From Erpetoichthys calabaricus (taxonomy: Eukaryota; Chordata; Cladistia; Polypteriformes; Polypteridae), in NCBI RefSeq assembly GCF_900747795.2, contig NC_041396.2:38650674-38714673 (forward strand): a DNA stretch of 64,000 nt, read 5' to 3'. A program made the translations under genes and the position numbers. The notes under the pieces were generated by a model. That model saw only the letters and a program-made list of their open reading frames with translations, was not told the DNA's origin and made no database searches. Every line of letters begins with the position of its first letter. Position 1 is the stretch's first letter. Below, piece after piece: positions 49,401-60,296 of this stretch.

Positions 49401-52400
49401 GCTAGGCTGTCATTATCATTCTGAGGAAAAGCAACCAAACCCAACTGGCCGCTGCTGTCCGTCTCTGCATACACTGAGATAAGACCTAAGGGGAACACAA
49501 AACAGGGGCAGTTTTTCAATGACAGAGTCAACAACAAGTTCAGAACAGCATTGAGATCTGATATTTTGAGAAGTCAAGTGGTTTCTTCATTGTTGCAAAC
49601 ATTAATTTGTCCTGAAAGCTTATCAAATATGTAAATTTCAGAGCAAGAACGTTTCAAATTTCAGAAAATATGTATTTTGCGGTCCAGATGTAGGGTTATG
49701 ATGATCAAAAAAAATGGAACTAATTTTTTTCACAGTTTCTTGGTTTTATCTTTCCTTCGTAAAGGACACATACTTGTTTGCTCCTTTGTTCACAGTGACT
49801 ATTGTGGTGAAGTTTTCATGAAAACAGTAGCCATGGCTCAAACTGGAAGTGCAGGAGAAGAATGACAAAGTGAAGCATGTATCTGCATCTATTTAGCATG
49901 ATATTGCCTTTCATGTCTATGGTTTCCATCAACCCTTATACTTCACTTTCATTCGATGTAAACACATGAGTTGAAGATCTTTGGGAAGCTGGAACCTCTG
50001 TATGCAAACTTTAGAACATAACGTGGAACTCTGAGGCATTAACAATAAGCAATGTGCTGCTGCTGCTGCAGCCAACAAGATACACAAACTTACTCTAAGG
50101 AAAACTGTGTGTTTGGTTCTTCCAGCTTTGACTGCTTCTTCCAATTTGATTGTCCCAAATGGAATTATTTTCATCAGAACTCCATTATTAATGATGGCTG
50201 AGAAATCGTCCCCATAAGTAACACCAGCGGCAGCTTAGTGATTTGCCACAGGATGGAAAAAGGGCAGGCAGTAAGCAAGAGGTAGAATCGTAATCAAAAC
50301 AAATAATGGGGTCAAAACCAGGAAGTCAAGTGATCTTTCAAACAAGCCCAGTTCATAAACCAAAAATTGGGCTCAAAAACAGTCCTAGCCATAAGTTTAA
50401 AAACCAAAGAACGTTGAAAAACACACATTAGAAAACTTTATGAAAGTATACTCAGTCTTGAGTGGTGTGCTAACTACAATGCAGATGTTTATACTGTTAG
50501 CCTATAAGGTCGTCATATGTAACTTCTGAGACCAGGCTCCTACCGACAGGTCGCCATGACATGAAAACCACTATCCAAAACGGTGGTACACACTAGAAAA
50601 AAAAACAGGATGACATTGTGGGAAAATTCCAAAATAAAACCAAATGTAAATAAATACCTCCTAAAAAGAAATACTGTATTATCATCAAACCGCACTTCTC
50701 CTGAACATTTTATCCATCCATCCATTTTCCAACCCGCTGAATCCAAACACAGGGTCACGGGGGTCTGCTGGAGCCAATCCCAGCCAACACAGGGCACAAG
50801 GCAGGAACCAATCCCGGGCAGGGTGCCAACCCACCGCAGTGAACATTTTATACTTAATGTTTTTTTTAAAGTTCAAAATAAATGTAAATAGAAAACATAC
50901 TCAAGTCTGTATCAAATTATAACACCTAAGAGGATACAATTTGCTCGTCCTCAGACATGTCTGATTTCCAGAGGTGGTAGCAGTAAGTTCCTCTCTTTGC
51001 AGCAAAGGCATTTTTCCTTGGTAGGCATCATATGAATTATCCACCATTTCACCACCAATTGTATGAAGCCTTGCTATAGCTTCAGGTGGTACGTTTCTTT
51101 TCAGTTGTCTTTTTTTCCTCTCATCTTCAGTCCTTTGCAGCTCCATACTGGTGTATTATAGTTCAAACAGATGAAGTTGATCTTATTTGTCTAAATCCTT
51201 CGAAAAATTAGAATTTCATTGGAAAAAAGTATAGTCTGAGTGGCAGAAGTTTCGATGTAAGGAAGAACGAGGTCTTGAGGTAAATTTCAAAGTAAGGTTG
51301 TTATACTCACCCCTGCAGGGTGGCAGCATGTTGCATGCTCATTAGTACACTGTACTCTGTATATTGACAATATTGACCATATAAACTTATGAATTTCCAT
51401 CAGAGTACGATTGAAACTGCAGTATTCATGAAACTAGCGATGAACAACAATGCATTTGGATGCCGTTTTGTCACAAGACATGAACCAGTGCTTGCTAGGA
51501 TTAAAACTTTTGTTTCATTCTTGCCCTGGTGCCCCACAAACTACCATTTTAAGCTGCTGGGAAACTTTCAAAAAATTATCACTTAACACAGTTTTTCAGG
51601 AAAAATGAATGTATGCCACAGTTGTTAAAAAATAACTCGAAAAATACAAATGTTAACCATGAATCATGCCAGACCTTCAGAAGCTTTTACGATGTATCAG
51701 AATCTTTTAGGTATTATTTCATAGTAAATCTTCTTATTCTTGCTCTGCAGGTGGGTAAGAAAGGATGTTGCCTGACTGACTTGTAACTAATTCTTTGTAA
51801 TGTAACTTATAAAACCTTAACATAATATTTGAAAACCCAATTCAAAGTGGTGCAAGGCCAAGGACACAAGGGATACAGTCCATCACATGGTCTACTTACA
51901 TATAAAATGCAAATTTAGAGTTGCCAGTTAACTTAATATGCACATCTTTGGGAATGTGGTAGGGCGTCCACACGAACACAGGGAGGACATAGAAACTCCA
52001 CACAGGCAGTTTCAAACACAGGATATTCAGGCTATGGAGAAGTGGGGTTAACCATTGCACTAATGTGCCACCTTTGTAATCTATCTATATACATATAAAA
52101 TGTTAAGGTCTGTCCATCTGTCACATGTTTACGTGTAAACTACTGGAGCTACAACCTTGATCTTAGTCTTGATTGAAAGCATGACCCAATATGTAATAAA
52201 ATGCAAAAAATCTGTGGTGGCAGCAACCTTAGAAACTAGCCTCTGATTGTGGGTTAATTATGGCAAACTGACTGGCAAATAAACTGACATGGCGAAGCAA
52301 AAAAAGACCACCAGCAACAGTTGCTAAGCTCCAAGCAGATTGAGGAGGCCGATGGCATGATGAAGAACACCATAATAGGAAGAACAAGAAGAACCACAGT

Positions 52401-55400
52401 TCCATCTGCTAAATGTTAAGTATGGGATACAGAATGCATGAGTGACAAAGATGAAGCCATGCATGTGATTATCAAATGCGTCAAGTGCGGGATATAAAAT
52501 GAATGACAAAAAACGGAGAAATGCATGCGATCGTCACATACATGTTTAGAATCCAGAAAGTGTGAGCTCTTACGTGGGTAAACAACTGGTAGAAAGTTTA
52601 CTGCTGTTTAGATCAAGATTTCAGTTGTATCACACAACACACTCCTTAATGCGAAAGGCTCCTTACTCTACCATCTTAAGACAATGTGCTTAGGAAATAC
52701 ACAGTGACAATGGAAGATATCGTCAAATGGTCAAAACATCCAACCATATGAAATCATTGCTTTTACATCTTTACATTTGTGTTTCTTGGGAGACCATTAT
52801 TCTGCTAAGTTACTACATAAGTGGTGTGATCAATGTCAGTCTGTATTTTTTAATGTTGAAAACAAAAGCATGTGTTGCCAAAATAGAGATGTTTGACCGT
52901 CCAATACTGGAAACCTCCAACCACATACAAGCATTGTTTTTACATCCTTAGATTGATGATTGTTTGAAGAGCGCTACTTAGGAAAGTTAGATCACCAATG
53001 TGATCACTGTGAAGTTGTATTTTTTAATGGTGAAAATAAAAGATTGAGCTGCCAACACGGAAAAGTACGGCTCACTCTATATGAACCACCTTTATTTATT
53101 TTAGTATTATGGATCAACATGTTTTATTGGTGTCATAAAAAATTAAAATAAATGGATGCCGGAGACAAGATTTAGAATCAGTGCTTAAATTCATTGTACT
53201 GTGTATATGTGACAGTGCTGACTCTACAAACCTGTACATTGTCTGCCACATTTCATTATTGTTAGTGCAGTTGTTTTAATTAGTATTATTATGAAATGTT
53301 TGCTCTCATGAACTGTTATGTCTCCTTAACGTACATCCTGTTTTCCATCTGCACATTTATTATGATGAAATGTTTCATGCTTTGTTGTTTTCACACATAT
53401 TTCAACACAATTCAGAGCAGTGATCACATTTCCCATATCTAGAAAACACCATACATAATTCAGAGTTACTCCTAGAGACCGCATTCCTTATTGATATTGC
53501 ATCTGTAATCTGAATCTTTTAGTCTTTGCCCATTAGGATAAACAGCAGGTGCTGCTGGATGCACTCTTTGCTCCAGAAACAAGTAGGCAAATGAAGGCGA
53601 TCTTAGTAACAGGTTTTACCGCATTAAGTGAATCAGGCTCTAACAATTGGTGTAAAATGGCAGCAGAAAAATTAGGCCACCGAAACTTTATGATTGAATA
53701 GGTGCCAGATGACGTGAGGAGGATATGACTCTTCCCCATAATGATGACTAAGATTATGGAAAGTGAATTTCAGGAGACAGTCAGCCAATATGGGGAAAAA
53801 CAGAGAGTGCCTGTTACTCCAGTTGTTGTAGTAAAAAATATTGAAGGCAAACTATCTGCTGAAGTATCAAAAAGTCTGTATCTCAATTTCGAGTCTGGTT
53901 CTTTCTGCTAAATACGTCCCTTTATACGTCCCAGCAACTCCTTTGACTTGTGAAACAGGAGAGGCACTCCAGTCATGGACACATTAGCGTGTTTAAATGT
54001 ATCGGGTTGCAAACAGGCAGCTCTCGCACGCAAAAGAATTTAGTCTGCCATTTTGTGCACCTTTGAAGTATGCTATTTTGGGCAGCTCAGGAATTGTCTA
54101 TGATATAAATAGCAATGCTTACAAATGGTGAACGCTCTGCATTAATACTGATAAAAAAGACTATTACTGCAATTTAAATGTAATTTGTATTACTTAATGT
54201 GTACTTTATAACTTGGAATGATATTTTACTGGCTTGCTTAACCTAAAATGAATAGCAAAAGCTCCGATTCCAGTTTATCACTACAGAGGTGGTTGAGCAC
54301 CAGACTTTGGCATTACATTCTGTGAGTTGCTGTACTCCATAGTGTTGTTTCTTTTTATTATACATATTGGACAACTCATTGTTTGATGACTGCAATATTG
54401 CTTTTTTTATTTAAGAGAACAAGCACTAAGAACTCCAATATAAAGTTTACTGTGAAAGAATAATTGGAGGTAACATTATTTAAAGATAACTATAGCTAAG
54501 TATTTTAGTTTGCAGTGTACACATTGAAAAATATAAGAATTGGTTTTGGAAAACTACTGAAATGGGCAAATAAATAAAAAATGCACCAGAAGAAGAGTTG
54601 ATTTAATACACAAAATGTACTGAAGGATAACTAAATGATGAATATAAAGTCATCAGATGTCCTGAAAATAACCAGAATGGACAATTGTTACATACACAGA
54701 AATTTCAAGGGTGGTGGCTCAAGTCAAAGGTATAAGAGGAACCAGAAAAATAATAAAATAGACTTTTATTTTAAATAAGTATATCTGGGTTTAAGCTGAT
54801 GAACCAACCAGTGTAAATGTATGCATCGATTGACACAGTCATGTAAATTCAGTTGCTTATAAAAAACACCTATACCCTTAATGTTTTGACCATTCTGAAT
54901 ATGCTGTAACAGGCTGGTAAAGAACAATGATTTAATTTGTTACATTTGTTTATATTGTAAAATAATTTTTATCATGAATTGTAATGTGTACTGTGTAAAT
55001 AAAAATGATAATTTCAATAAAAAAGTAATTAATGCTCCCTCTTCGTGAAGTGATATTGAAGACGCATAGAACAATTCTTCTCCTGTCTGGTTTCTAATAG
55101 TAAGAGGTTGTAATTTTAAAAGAGATTTCTTGTTTTAATATACTCCACATTAAATTTCTTCCACAATACACAGGGAAAATAATATTTGGACTATATCATC
55201 GATCAACCCACTTTATCATGAACAGGGTCACGGGGAAGCTGGGGCCTATCCTAGCAAGAATAGGGTGCAAGGCAACAATGATCCCAGGACAGGGCACCAG
55301 TCCATCGCATGGGTAAACACCTGGGGTCAAGTTTTATAAAACTCACGTATATACAAAAAGAAGCTCAAAATGTGTGTATGAAGCTTTCCACACAAACAGA

Positions 55401-58031
55401 GAAATTTATAAACGAAAACCTGCCGAAAAAGCTGGCTTCTATTTATGGAAACACCTACCCATCTGTACACAACGTTTCAGGGAAACTGGGAAATGATGAC
55501 ACCTTCGATCAAGTAAGGAAATGTAGCCAGCCAAAAGACCACTTACACTTATAATAATTCATAAAACTGAGCCAGTATTATAATGTGCGTTGACATGACC
55601 AACATATTAAACCTCAAAAGTGATGTGATGTATAGACTTAATTTTAGTTCCCTTTGCACTGAATAACTTTTTTGTTTTTTCGTCAGTTTATTTGGCTAGT
55701 GGTCACTTGTAAGTATTAGAAACCAAAGCACAGTAAAACCACAGGCGTGATTTGCTCCCTGCATACTGAAAGCTGTAAATATAATGCCCTCCAGCCAGTT
55801 TGACACTACTTTGCTTGCTTGGCACTGCTTAAATATTTTGCAACTGGTCATATACAAAGAAAATTGAGCATTAAGGGACCAGCCAGATTTATTTATTTTT
55901 GCTCATGATGATAATGACTAGCTTATGTGACGATTTACGTAGACTTTCAAAAGCCATTCTTATGGAACTGTTTTCTGAGTTGGCCCTGCCATTAGATACA
56001 CAGACTGCTCAAAATCGGGCTCTACCAGTTCATATGCAGGTTTTAAGAACAGTTGTCTTTCTAGCAACAGGCACCTTTTTGAAGGAATGGGCCGACAGGT
56101 CAGGAAAATCTCAGCCAAGCTTCAGCTATATTACTGTATGCAGATTGCTGGAAGCCATAAATGACTGACGAGGTGCTACATTCAGTTTCCATATGATTTG
56201 GTTGTACATACCAACATAAAAGGAAATTTTTTGCTGTGCCTGATTTTCTTAATCTAATCGTGGCAATAGACAGCACTCATATTGCAATAATGGCACCTAG
56301 CGAGAATTAAGCTGCTTTTGTTAACTGTAAGCAGTTAGTTACACTCCATTAATGTACATGTCATCTTGTGATGCCAAGATGAGACTGACAAAAGACGAGA
56401 GTCGGTTGTTTTGGGGCAGAGTAGCATTGATCAGCCGACTTGCTAAAGGTGTATGATGTGCGTGATGGTTGGCTAATTGGTAAAATAACTGGCTGAACCG
56501 GCAGTTTTTCATATTCCCTATAATTTTCTTTATAATGGCCACCATGTCATTACATGTAATAATAAACAGTGGCCACCTGCTAAGATGCTGGTGCCTTATG
56601 CATTTTTGTCACCCCAGAACACAGAGGAGAGGCGCTGCTATGCCATACAGAGCATGTCACAGAACTCCTCGAATGCAATTGGCTGTGGTGGATACATCAG
56701 GTGGGAGGCTGTTCTGCTAGCCAATGAAGATCTGCATCATCGTGATTGGATATGTACAAGGTTCATTAGCATAGTACATATCTGGTGGTGGAGTTGAGGA
56801 ATGTTCATGTCTGTACATTTACAGGACGATTCTGATTTAAAAAGGTCAATTGTGTAGAAATATGCAAACACCAGGTTTTATAAATCTGATTTTTTTGTTT
56901 GATGCACTCATTGTCCTCTTTTATTTTCTGTAGGTGTACATTTTGTGTATTAAATCAACTTTTCTTCTGGTACATTTTTTATTTACTTGCCTATTTCAGT
57001 AGTTTTTCAAAACCAGTTCTTATATATTTCAATGTATACGGTGCAAACTAAAATACTTAGCTATAGTTATCTTTAAATAAGTAAATTATTCTTTCACAGT
57101 AACCTTTATATTGCAGTTCTTAGTGATGAGACCACTAGACTTTATTATGCACCTTAATATATTTATAAATTAATTTTCTCACCCCTGCTTATTCTATTAT
57201 AGGGTCTCAGTGACAGACAGCTATCCTTGCAACTTTGGAAATAAAACCAAGTACCAGTCCAGGATGGGATACCAGTTCATTTCAGGGCACATTCACACAA
57301 ACAGGCACCAAGGCAATTTACTTACAAATTTTTGGGAGGGATTTAGGGAATCTGAGTGCCCACTGGACATAAGGGCAACATGCAGACTAGACACAGACAG
57401 GTTTTTGGAACTGTATTAAACCCTGTACCACTTTGTGCCTTCATTTTTCTTTATTATTAGAGTATTATAAATAAGGTAGGCACCATGATTAAGGCTCTGG
57501 ACTTTAAATCTCAAGGGTGGTGATTCAGTTTCCCCCGTGCCTTCCTGTGTGACATTTAGCAAGTCACATAACCTGCCTGTAATCCAACTAAGTATTTTTT
57601 GCAAATAGTTGTTACCACATTCTGATCTTGTAAGTCACTTTAGATAAAGGTTTCAGCCAAACAGTAATGTGGCCTGACTACAACCAAGATAATTCCTCAT
57701 TCCCAAATGCTCTCCAGACTGTAACCTTCATAAAGCAGAACAAAGCTACAACATTTTATACAAGTAGCAAAGCTCAAAAAATACAAAACCACAAGATAAC
57801 CTTCATAGTAATGCCACTCCATAGATTCCTACCTTTGTATTGCGCTGTGAATGGTCGCAGATCCGCAGGAAGTGACTCGTAGAAAACCTGTTCTTGAGAC
57901 ACGAGGGGCTTGCAAATGGTGGTCTTGTCGTAGCACATAATTCCGGCATGGCCCCCTACCTGATGGGTAAAAGGCCGCAACCAGACACGGCCTCTTCTGT
58001 CATCTAGCTCTGTTCCCTCCAACAGAACCAT
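45968..58031 (-). CDS. IP6K3: Inositol hexakisphosphate kinase 3 (five coding exons)
   Basis: This kinase phosphorylates InsP6 to 5-InsP7 using ATP. Coding exons 57833-58031, 49293-49485, 47904-48100, 46540-46715 and 45968-46432 join in phase to 409 aa; human IP6K3 has 410. The inositol polyphosphate kinase signature PCILDLKMG (residues 211-219) carries the Asp/Lys pair. SSSLL is at 323-327 and [11 protein letters not shown] has its catalytic Asp at 368. The N-terminus ([32 protein letters not shown]) and the end ([18 protein letters not shown]) resemble IP6K3 more than IP6K1 or IP6K2. ATG 58031 is the first Met after an in-frame stop nine codons upstream. One acceptor is unusual (see exon 4). 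It lies upstream of UQCC2 on the same strand. Confidence 0.95.
46540..46715 (-). CDS. IP6K3: IP6K3 coding exon 4 (catalytic PxxxDxKxG exon)
   Basis: Encodes [20 protein letters not shown] through GLRLGGMQ. The acceptor that keeps frame and homology is CAAAAG (AG at 46717-46716). A better-looking CTTGACAG ends 10 nt upstream and would shift the frame. The donor is CAG|GTAGAC. Confidence 0.88.
46909..47759 (-). mobile_element. Helitron-like element, copy 3
   Basis: On the minus strand it begins TCCATATTACTAACCGAGAA after an A and ends in the hairpin GGGGGCGAAGCCCCC, then CTTG followed by T, like copy 1. It contains the same about-50-bp direct repeats (CACAATATGGCGG...CGCCTGCGCC, inverted) and a piece of the basic repeat peptide. 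It lies in IP6K3 intron 3, in the gene's orientation. No Rep or helicase is present. Confidence 0.75.
47904..48100 (-). CDS. IP6K3: IP6K3 coding exon 3
   Basis: The acceptor is TTTATTGTAG. It includes the conserved SHNPWGLHC and SEFTENKLF. The donor is A|GTATCC, phase 1. Confidence 0.92.
48101..49017 (-). other. IP6K3 intron 2, no other feature
   Basis: AT-rich. A short SINE-like remnant (GAGCCAAACCCATGCTGGCA) lies near 48185-48260. Confidence 0.4.
49018..49190 (+). repeat. DNA-transposon end fragment
   Basis: CATTGCCTATAAAAAGTATT, CACCCACTTG and CACATTTTATTGTTATA, then AATCCCAGTGGATTTAATTT. This is a widespread fish repeat I associate with Tc1-like or hAT ends. Only one end is present. A weaker relative lies near 54853. 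Confidence 0.5.
49293..49485 (-). CDS. IP6K3: IP6K3 coding exon 2
   Basis: The acceptor is TTCCCCTTAG. The exon completes Gly67 and runs [20 protein letters not shown], then a poorly conserved Lys/Arg-rich linker (KRKHKRGR). The donor is ACAG|GTAATT, phase 2. Confidence 0.9.
49538..50700. other. IP6K3 intron 1, no feature
   Basis: A (GCT)n-like run lies near 50060. No exon assigned. Confidence 0.4.
50708..50840 (-). repeat. SINE 3' tail fragment
   Basis: (ATCC)n, GGGTCACGGGGGTCTGCTGG and AACCAATCCCGGGCAGGG, as in the full SINE at 20500-20824. It is 5'-truncated. Confidence 0.85.
50901..51146 (-). CDS. Unrecognised small reading frame in IP6K3 intron 1
   Basis: An 81-codon minus frame starts [18 protein letters not shown], a charged, helix-prone segment, followed by [20 protein letters not shown]. 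It looks more protein-like than its AT-rich surroundings, especially over the first 60 residues. I do not recognise a family, and there is no promoter or splice evidence. It may be a retrocopied or transposon-derived fragment, a real small exon, or chance. Confidence 0.25.
   Translation of the reverse strand: MELQRTEDERKKRQLKRNVPPEAIARLHTIGGEMVDNSYDAYQGKMPLLQREELTATTSGNQTCLRTSKLYPLRCYNLIQT
51147..51835. other. No feature seen
   Basis: IP6K3 intron 1, AT-rich, no repeat recognised. Confidence 0.35.
51836..52075 (-). repeat. Degenerate SINE
   Basis: Contains GATACAGTCCATCACATGG, TTAGAGTTGCCAGTTAACTT, CACATCTTTGGGAATGTGG and a head that inverts to GGTGGCACATTAGTGCAATG. Confidence 0.65.
52080..53160 (+). 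mobile_element. Second Helitron-like remnant
   Basis: It begins TCTATCTATATACATATAAA after A, as in many Helitron 5' ends. Near 52970-53090 it encodes [16 protein letters not shown] and [15 protein letters not shown], matching the Cys/His-rich region before the Helitron Rep domain. An about-210-bp segment is tandemly duplicated (about 52730-52940 and 52940-53150), the first copy more decayed. No hairpin end is identified. It is a different family from copies 1-3. Confidence 0.5.
53161..54423. other. IP6K3 intron 1, no feature
   Basis: Unassigned. Confidence 0.35.
54424..54620 (+). repeat. Long inverted repeat, left arm
   Basis: About 197 bp. Its reverse complement recurs at 56936-57125 with most bases conserved: AAAGATAACTATAGCTAAGT, GTTGATTTAATACACAAAAT and ACTGTGAAAGAATAATT are shared. 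Confidence 0.88.
55185..55320 (-). repeat. Degenerate SINE tail
   Basis: CAGGGTCACGGGGAAGCTGG, GGGCCTATCCTAGCAAG and ACAGGGCACCAGTCCATCGC resemble the SINE 3' half. Confidence 0.6.
55328..56888 (+). mobile_element. PIF/Harbinger DNA transposon fossil
   Basis: The ends resemble each other inverted (AGTTTTATAAAACTC and AGATTTATAAAACCT). The plus strand carries HARBI1-like transposase pieces: [33 protein letters not shown], then out of frame [16 protein letters not shown], where D is the first catalytic Asp, and INVHVICDAKMRL with the second. Stops and frameshifts make it dead. It lies between the inverted repeat arms in IP6K3 intron 1. Confidence 0.8.
56936..57125 (-). repeat. Long inverted repeat, right arm
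   Basis: The partner of 54424-54620 in the opposite orientation, about 2.3 kb away. Confidence 0.88.
57190..57420 (-). repeat. Degenerate SINE
   Basis: AGTACCAGTCCAGGATGGGA, CAGTTCATTTCAGGGCACAT and the AATCTGAGTGCCCACTGGAC block follow the SINE layout at low identity. Confidence 0.5.
57460..57665 (+). repeat. MIR/CORE-type SINE
   Basis: The core TGTGTGACATTTAGCAAGTC, ACATAACCTGCCTGTAATCC is close to the MIR CORE domain. The tail TAAGTCACTTTAGATAAAGG is the common fish LINE-like end. It lies near IP6K3 coding exon 1. Confidence 0.75.
57833..58031 (-). CDS. IP6K3: IP6K3 coding exon 1
   Basis: 66 codons plus one base, with homology from HQVGGH to FTAQYKG. The donor is AAAG|GTAGGA. The 5' end beyond 58031 is UTR. 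Confidence 0.94.
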
Positions 58032-58444
58032 CGTTACTGTACTCTCCGTTTCTCTTCAGCAAGATCTGTCAGGGCAGATCAGAGTGTCTGTGGAGAAGTC
58101 CTGCCAAGGAGGTCTCAAATTCTGCTTGCAATCCACCTGCAGTCCTCCAGAAAAAGCCTCTCAGACTGAATGTCTCTGCTTGGCTTCACGATCTGGATAT
58201 GCTTGAAAATCACAAATGGAAAAAGTTGTCATTTTCATTTGAGAAGCTTATCTTATCTACACATATGAAAAAAAAAGAACAAAATGCTAGATGTCGTTTA
58301 CATCATAAGACATCTTTGTACTCATATCGTGCCAGCTCCACACACCATATGCTGCCTTACTTAGTTTCAGCCAGAACAGAAGGAACATCATTGAAAGACA
58401 GATTCATGTACTCCTTACTTCATTCATTTTCTATACCTTCATAC
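58032..58444 (-). other. IP6K3: IP6K3 5' UTR and upstream flank
   Basis: No CpG island or TATA box is evident, so the transcription start is probably further upstream behind a noncoding exon. Confidence 0.35.
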
Positions 58445-58985
58445 TCCACTGTGTAGGGTGACATGGCACAGGGGCTTATCCAGGAAACAAAACCCTCATG
58501 CAGGGCACACTCATGCACACGTCCATACCAGGACAGTCAGGAGCTGCCAATCAACCTTAATCTGCATGTTCTTTGGATGATGAAATAAACTGAAACATCC
58601 AGAGGAATCCCACACAAACAAGGAAAAAAGTAAGCACCCAAGTCAAGATTTGAACTCTGACCATTGGTGCTAGAAGAAAGTAGTGATAGTTACTGTGCAA
58701 CCTGACTTCCGTATTGAAATTTTGAAATACAAAATACAACTTCCAACAGGTTTTTTTTACAGGCCGGTATTCTATTATACAGGGTGATGGGGAGGGGGAG
58801 CCTATACTGGTAGCACTGGGTATGTTCAGGATCAGCATGGGACAGGATGCTAGTCCACTGCTGGGGGCTCCCATGCACATCCTCAGGTGTCTTTAAGATG
58901 TGGAATAAAAACAAAGCAATAAGAAAACCCCATGAAGACACATGGAGAACGGACATTGTAGAACCATGCGTCCCAATTCAAACAT
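58445..58985 (-). repeat. Two degenerate SINE copies
   Basis: The two blocks, 58445-58705 and 58745-58985, each have GGGTGA, a TATCC/TATACTGG word, a CAGTCCAC or CAGGACAGTCAGG word and a final decayed tRNA-like head. Confidence 0.55.
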
Positions 58986-59664
58986 TCTGCACTTTTCAGT
59001 AAAATATGTCTATTTTTTAGTCTCCCTCTTACTTATTCAATGTCTATTTGCATTCATTAGAAAATGAAGACTGAATTTTGTGAAGGACCTATATACTGTA
59101 TAAAGCATAGGGAGTCAATGAAACTCTTGAAAAGAAGTTTTCTACAGGAAGGTTAACGAGTTTGCTTGCTCTTAAGATATTAATAACATCGGGTTCATCT
59201 TGTGCAGCCGGCGGTAAGGAGTATGTTAAATATTTGCTTACATAAATACTTGGATGAATTCCCAGACCACGTGCTGAGAAGAGACAGTTATGATTTCCAG
59301 CTAAGACGCTCAGTTAAATCCAAAGAAGGTCAGTAGATTTAAATCCATTTTCATTTATTGCACTGTTAATTCTGGTGATCTTAGCTATTTGTGACCACTC
59401 TAAATTAAGGGGGCAGCTAAATCATATTCAGAAAATGATGCACACATTGTCTGCATAAGTTGTGTAGATCAAATAATTTTTTTTGTGTACGTTACAATCT
59501 TTTACTGTTGAGTCATACAGGGGTCTCTTTAATTGGGGCACACTTTGAGCCAAAGCACCAAAAGCCTTAATCTGCTACCCAATTTAATGCTCCAGACCAG
59601 TGAACTGGGCATGTTCCTCCAGTTCTCAAAGCAGATAATGGTGTTCTGTTTGTCTGAAGAAGAA
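58986..59664. other. No gene assigned
   Basis: A GC-richer patch at about 59195-59345 stands out but has no recognised coding content. It could be a noncoding exon of IP6K3 or a conserved element. Confidence 0.3.
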
Positions 59665-59872
59665 AATACAAATTTACATTTACTTATTTGGCTGACACCT
59701 TTATCCAAGGCGACTCACAACATTTATGTTACAGTTGGTTACATTTTTCTTTTTGATTTCTGATTGGAGCACAGGCAGGTCAAGTGACTTGCTCGTGGTC
59801 ACACAGTGTCAGTAGCGGGATTTGAACCCACAACCTCAGGGTTTGCCTTAACCACTACTCCACGCTGCCTGC
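59665..59872 (-). repeat. MIR/CORE-type SINE
   Basis: On the minus strand: a head with GGTTCAAATCCCGCTACTGA, a core TGTGTGACCACGAGCAAGTC and a tail GTCGCCTTGGATAAAGGTGT. It is the same class as 57460-57665 but better preserved. Confidence 0.85.
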
Positions 59873-59953
59873 AGAATGTCAAGTCCGCATAATCCAATTC
59901 ACCTGTTCATCTCAGAACCACAAAGCACTGAACTGAAAGGAGTAGTGAAGTCA

Positions 59954-60033
59954 GTCCAGAATATCACAAGCTTCCTTCAGTCCAGGTTATAAAGTCCAGA
60001 ATATCACAAGCTTCCTTCAGTCCAGGATATATA
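59954..60033. repeat. Two 40-bp tandem units
   Basis: GTCCAGAATATCACAAGCTT plus CCTTCAGTCCAGG is repeated head to tail almost perfectly. Confidence 0.9.
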
Positions 60034-60296
60034 TAACACACTGCCTCAGAATAGTCAAACACCATTAATTATTAAAAATTCTCACCCTTCCGCAACAGTC
60101 ATGTTTCTTCTTTCTCAGTTCGGGCCATTAGCATTCACATCGCTAGATTAAAGACCATTTGAGTCATTAGGTTAACAGGCTACTGTACAACCACTCTTTC
60201 TCACAACAGCAAGAGTGGACCTAAAGTGGGTTTCTTATGTGTAGCATCTGATGTTTAATTTATCATGTGAGGTTATATTCATGTATGGTACTGGTA

